From: an uncultured Lachnospiraceae bacterium | GTDB taxonomy: Bacteria; Bacillota; Clostridia; Lachnospirales; Lachnospiraceae | Direction: 5' to 3' | DNA length: 6,615 bases | NCBI GenBank assembly: GCA_946413945.1 | Contig: CAMKMR010000101.1 | Location: forward strand, 1 to 6,615 | Shown here: positions 4,661 to 6,615 of the stretch, in pieces | Layout of the letters: each line of letters starts with the position of its first letter | Position numbering within the stretch: position 1 is the first letter of the stretch | Notes under the pieces: generated by a model | Told to the model about the DNA's origin: nothing | The model's input: only the letters and a program-made list of their open reading frames with translations | The model's database searches: none | Translations under genes and position numbers: made by a program

Positions 4661-6615
4661 ATGTTTTTACCGATCAATAAAAAAGAAATACAAGAAAGAG
4701 GTTGGAATCAGGCTGACTTTGTCTATGTTATAGGCGATGCTTATGTGGATCATTCGTCATTTGGACCAGCCATTATAAGTCGTACCTTAGAGGCACATGG
4801 TTACAAAGTTGCAATCCTTTCCCAGCCGGATCATAAAGACTCACATAGTATAAGCCAGCTGGGAAAACCAAGACTTGGATTCCTTGTTTCTGCAGGAAAC
4901 ATGGATTCAATGGTGAACCATTATACGGTAAATAAGAAAAGAAGGCATGAGGATGCCTATACGCCTGGAGGAAAAGCTGGCAAAAGACCGGATAATGCCA
5001 CAATATGCTATTGCCAGATGATAAGAAAAGAATATGGAAATGAAATGCCCATAATAATAGGCGGTATAGAAGCGAGTTTACGGCGTCTGGCACATTATGA
5101 TTATTGGGCTGATATGTATAAAAAATCCATACTTCTTGATTCTGGGGCGGATCTTCTTATATATGGAATGGGAGAACTGGCTTCAGTTGAAGTGGCAGAT
5201 GCATTAAATGCAGGAATTGCTGTAAGAGATATAACTTATGTAGCAGGAACGGTTTATAATGCTGAAAATCTGGACAGTGTATATGATCATCTGATGCTTC
5301 CGTCTTATGATGACTGTTTAAAAGATAAGACAAAATATGCAGAATCTTTCAGGATTCAGTATATGAATACAGACAGTATCAGTGGTAAAACTCTGGTTGA
5401 GCAGTATGGAGCTCATAGATTTGTGGTTCAGAATCCGCCTATGAGGCCTCTTAGCAGTATGGAGCTTGATGATGTATATGCTCTTCCTTATGAGAATAGG
5501 TGGCATCCGTCATATGATTCCCAGGGGGGAGTACCTGCATTTGGGGATATAAAGTTTTCCATTACTGCTAATAGAGGCTGTTTTGGAGGCTGCAGCTTCT
5601 GTGCCATTACTTTCCACCAGGGAAGAGTTTTACAGGCCCGGTCAAAAGAATCAATCCTAAAGGAAGCAAAATGGATGACTGAGCAGCCTGATTTTAAAGG
5701 CTATATCTATGATCTGGGTGGGCCTACGGCAGATTTTGATCATCCTGCCTGTGATAAACAAAAGAAATATGGAGTCTGCCCAAATAAGCAGTGCCTATAT
5801 CCGCAGGTCTGCCCTAATATGAAGGTTGATCATAAGGCTTATGTTCAGCATCTTAGAGATCTAAGAAGCCTCCCAAAAGTTAAAAAGGTGTTTATCAGAT
5901 CAGGTATAAGATTTGATTATGTACTTGCTGATAAGGACGATACCTTTTTAAGGGAACTTATTAAATATCATATAAGTGGACAGCTGAGAGTCGCTCCGGA
6001 ACATGTAACGGATCATGTGCTGGATCTGATGGGTAAGCCAAGAAGTGATGTCTATAAAAAGTTCTGTCAGAAGTTTGAAAAGATAAATAAAGAATATAAG
6101 ATGGATCAATATCTTGTGCCATATCTTATATCATCTCATCCGGGATCAGATTTAAATGATGCTATTGCTTTAGCGGAAGCTATAAGAGATATGGGCTATA
6201 TGCCGGAGCAGGTTCAGGATTTTTATCCGACTCCATCTACTGTGTCTACTGTCATGTATTACACAGGTATCGACCCAAGGACCATGAAGAAAGTGGCTTC
6301 AGTGCATGATATGCATGAAAAAGCTATGCAGAGAGCTCTGCTTCAGTATAAGAAACCGGAAAATTATGAGCTGGTAAAAGAAGCATTGATCAAAGCAAAA
6401 AGGCAGGATCTTATTGGCTTTGGAGAAAAATGTCTCATCCCACCAAGAAAAATGTTAGAAAGAGCTAGTCAGAAAGATGTACACAAAAAGACTGGGGATA
6501 AACATGATCTGAAAGATAGACGTAAAAAGACTGGGGATAAACGTGATCTGAAAGATCTACATAAAAAGAACGGGGATAAGAATGACCTGAAAATAAAGTC
6601 TAAAAAGTCACAAGG
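4661..6615 (+). CDS. ygiQ: YgiQ-family (UPF0313) radical SAM protein with basic repeat tail (3' end outside window)
   Basis: The frame is open from the ATG at 4661 to the window end (651 full codons, no stop). The start M-F-L-P fits the family, followed by G-D-A-Y-V-D-H-S-S-F-G. Layout: N-terminal YgiQ domain to about residue 290, radical SAM core with C307-x3-C311-x2-C314 for the 4Fe-4S cluster that binds SAM, G-G-P near residue 353, four cysteines C364/C373/C378/C384, then R-V-A-P-E-H and D-F-Y-P-T-P-S-T, and a C-terminal DUF3362-like part ending near G-E-K-C-L-I-P-P-R (about residue 596). All cluster ligands are present, so it looks active; the family's reaction and substrate are not known to me. 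Residues 608-646 are three 13-residue Lys-rich repeats. It starts six bases after the metY stop with no Shine-Dalgarno site, so it is probably translated by coupling from the metY mRNA. Confidence 0.92.
   Translation, partial: MFLPINKKEIQERGWNQADFVYVIGDAYVDHSSFGPAIISRTLEAHGYKVAILSQPDHKDSHSISQLGKPRLGFLVSAGNMDSMVNHYTVNKKRRHEDAYTPGGKAGKRPDNATICYCQMIRKEYGNEMPIIIGGIEASLRRLAHYDYWADMYKKSILLDSGADLLIYGMGELASVEVADALNAGIAVRDITYVAGTVYNAENLDSVYDHLMLPSYDDCLKDKTKYAESFRIQYMNTDSISGKTLVEQYGAHRFVVQNPPMRPLSSMELDDVYALPYENRWHPSYDSQGGVPAFGDIKFSITANRGCFGGCSFCAITFHQGRVLQARSKESILKEAKWMTEQPDFKGYIYDLGGPTADFDHPACDKQKKYGVCPNKQCLYPQVCPNMKVDHKAYVQHLRDLRSLPKVKKVFIRSGIRFDYVLADKDDTFLRELIKYHISGQLRVAPEHVTDHVLDLMGKPRSDVYKKFCQKFEKINKEYKMDQYLVPYLISSHPGSDLNDAIALAEAIRDMGYMPEQVQDFYPTPSTVSTVMYYTGIDPRTMKKVASVHDMHEKAMQRALLQYKKPENYELVKEALIKAKRQDLIGFGEKCLIPPRKMLERASQKDVHKKTGDKHDLKDRRKKTGDKRDLKDLHKKNGDKNDLKIKSKKSQ
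6482..6598 (+). repeat. Three tandem 39-bp repeats encoding a basic 13-residue motif at the YgiQ C-terminus
   Basis: Copies lie at 6482-6520, 6521-6559 and 6560-6598. They encode H-K-K-T-G-D-K-H-D-L-K-D-R, R-K-K-T-G-D-K-R-D-L-K-D-L and H-K-K-N-G-D-K-N-D-L-K-I-K. By eye, copies 1 and 2 match at 34 of 39 bases and copies 2 and 3 at about 26 of 39. Because the unit is a multiple of three, copy number can change without breaking the frame. Confidence 0.92.

Noticed and set aside
4773..5506. Minus-strand ORFs at 4773-5093 and 5318-5506
   Set aside because: They sit opposite the well-conserved YgiQ-family frame and have no supporting motifs or ribosome sites.
6482..6598. CRISPR-like array at the right edge
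   Set aside because: The 39-bp units abut directly without spacers and keep the YgiQ reading frame, so they are coding tandem repeats.

Overview
The window reads as AT-rich, low-GC Gram-positive (Bacillota) DNA, most likely a gut or rumen member of Clostridia such as Lachnospiraceae. The grounds are the A/T-biased codon use, a strong AGGAGG ribosome binding site, a TTGAAA-N17-TATAAT promoter, a large repeat-built surface protein with a sortase-type C-terminus, and the T-N-D-N-A-P flavour of the sorting signal. The taxonomic placement is an inference from style; there is no rRNA or other marker gene here.

Region 1 (1-3116, + strand) is the 3' part of a long gene for a cell-wall-anchored surface protein. 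The reading frame is open from the first base, so the true start lies upstream and the ATG at 303 is only an internal methionine of a repeat. It encodes at least nine consecutive CnaB/SpaA-type (prealbumin-like, E-box) domains: six closely related ones of 100-107 residues, then three divergent ones, a short polar linker, a sorting-signal-like motif (N-I-Q-T-N-D), a hydrophobic segment and a lysine-rich tail. A good intrinsic terminator follows at 3130-3159.

Region 2 (3160-3376) is a short intergenic stretch with a near-consensus sigma-A promoter, a leader of about 75 nt containing an A/T palindrome, and a strong Shine-Dalgarno site.

Region 3 (3377-6615, + strand) is a probable two-gene transcription unit. 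The first gene is an O-acetylhomoserine sulfhydrylase (metY type, PLP enzyme of methionine/homocysteine synthesis). Six bases after its stop codon comes a YgiQ-family radical SAM protein, which runs off the right edge. The ygiQ-like gene has no visible Shine-Dalgarno of its own, which suggests translational coupling to metY. Past the conserved family core its C-terminus carries three copies of a 13-residue basic repeat encoded by a 39-bp tandem repeat.

I see no clear new multi-gene system. The most interesting points are the make-up and recent internal duplication of the CnaB array, one domain in it that lacks the usual Asp/Asn isopeptide residue, the non-LPXTG sorting signal, and the repeat tail on the YgiQ protein.
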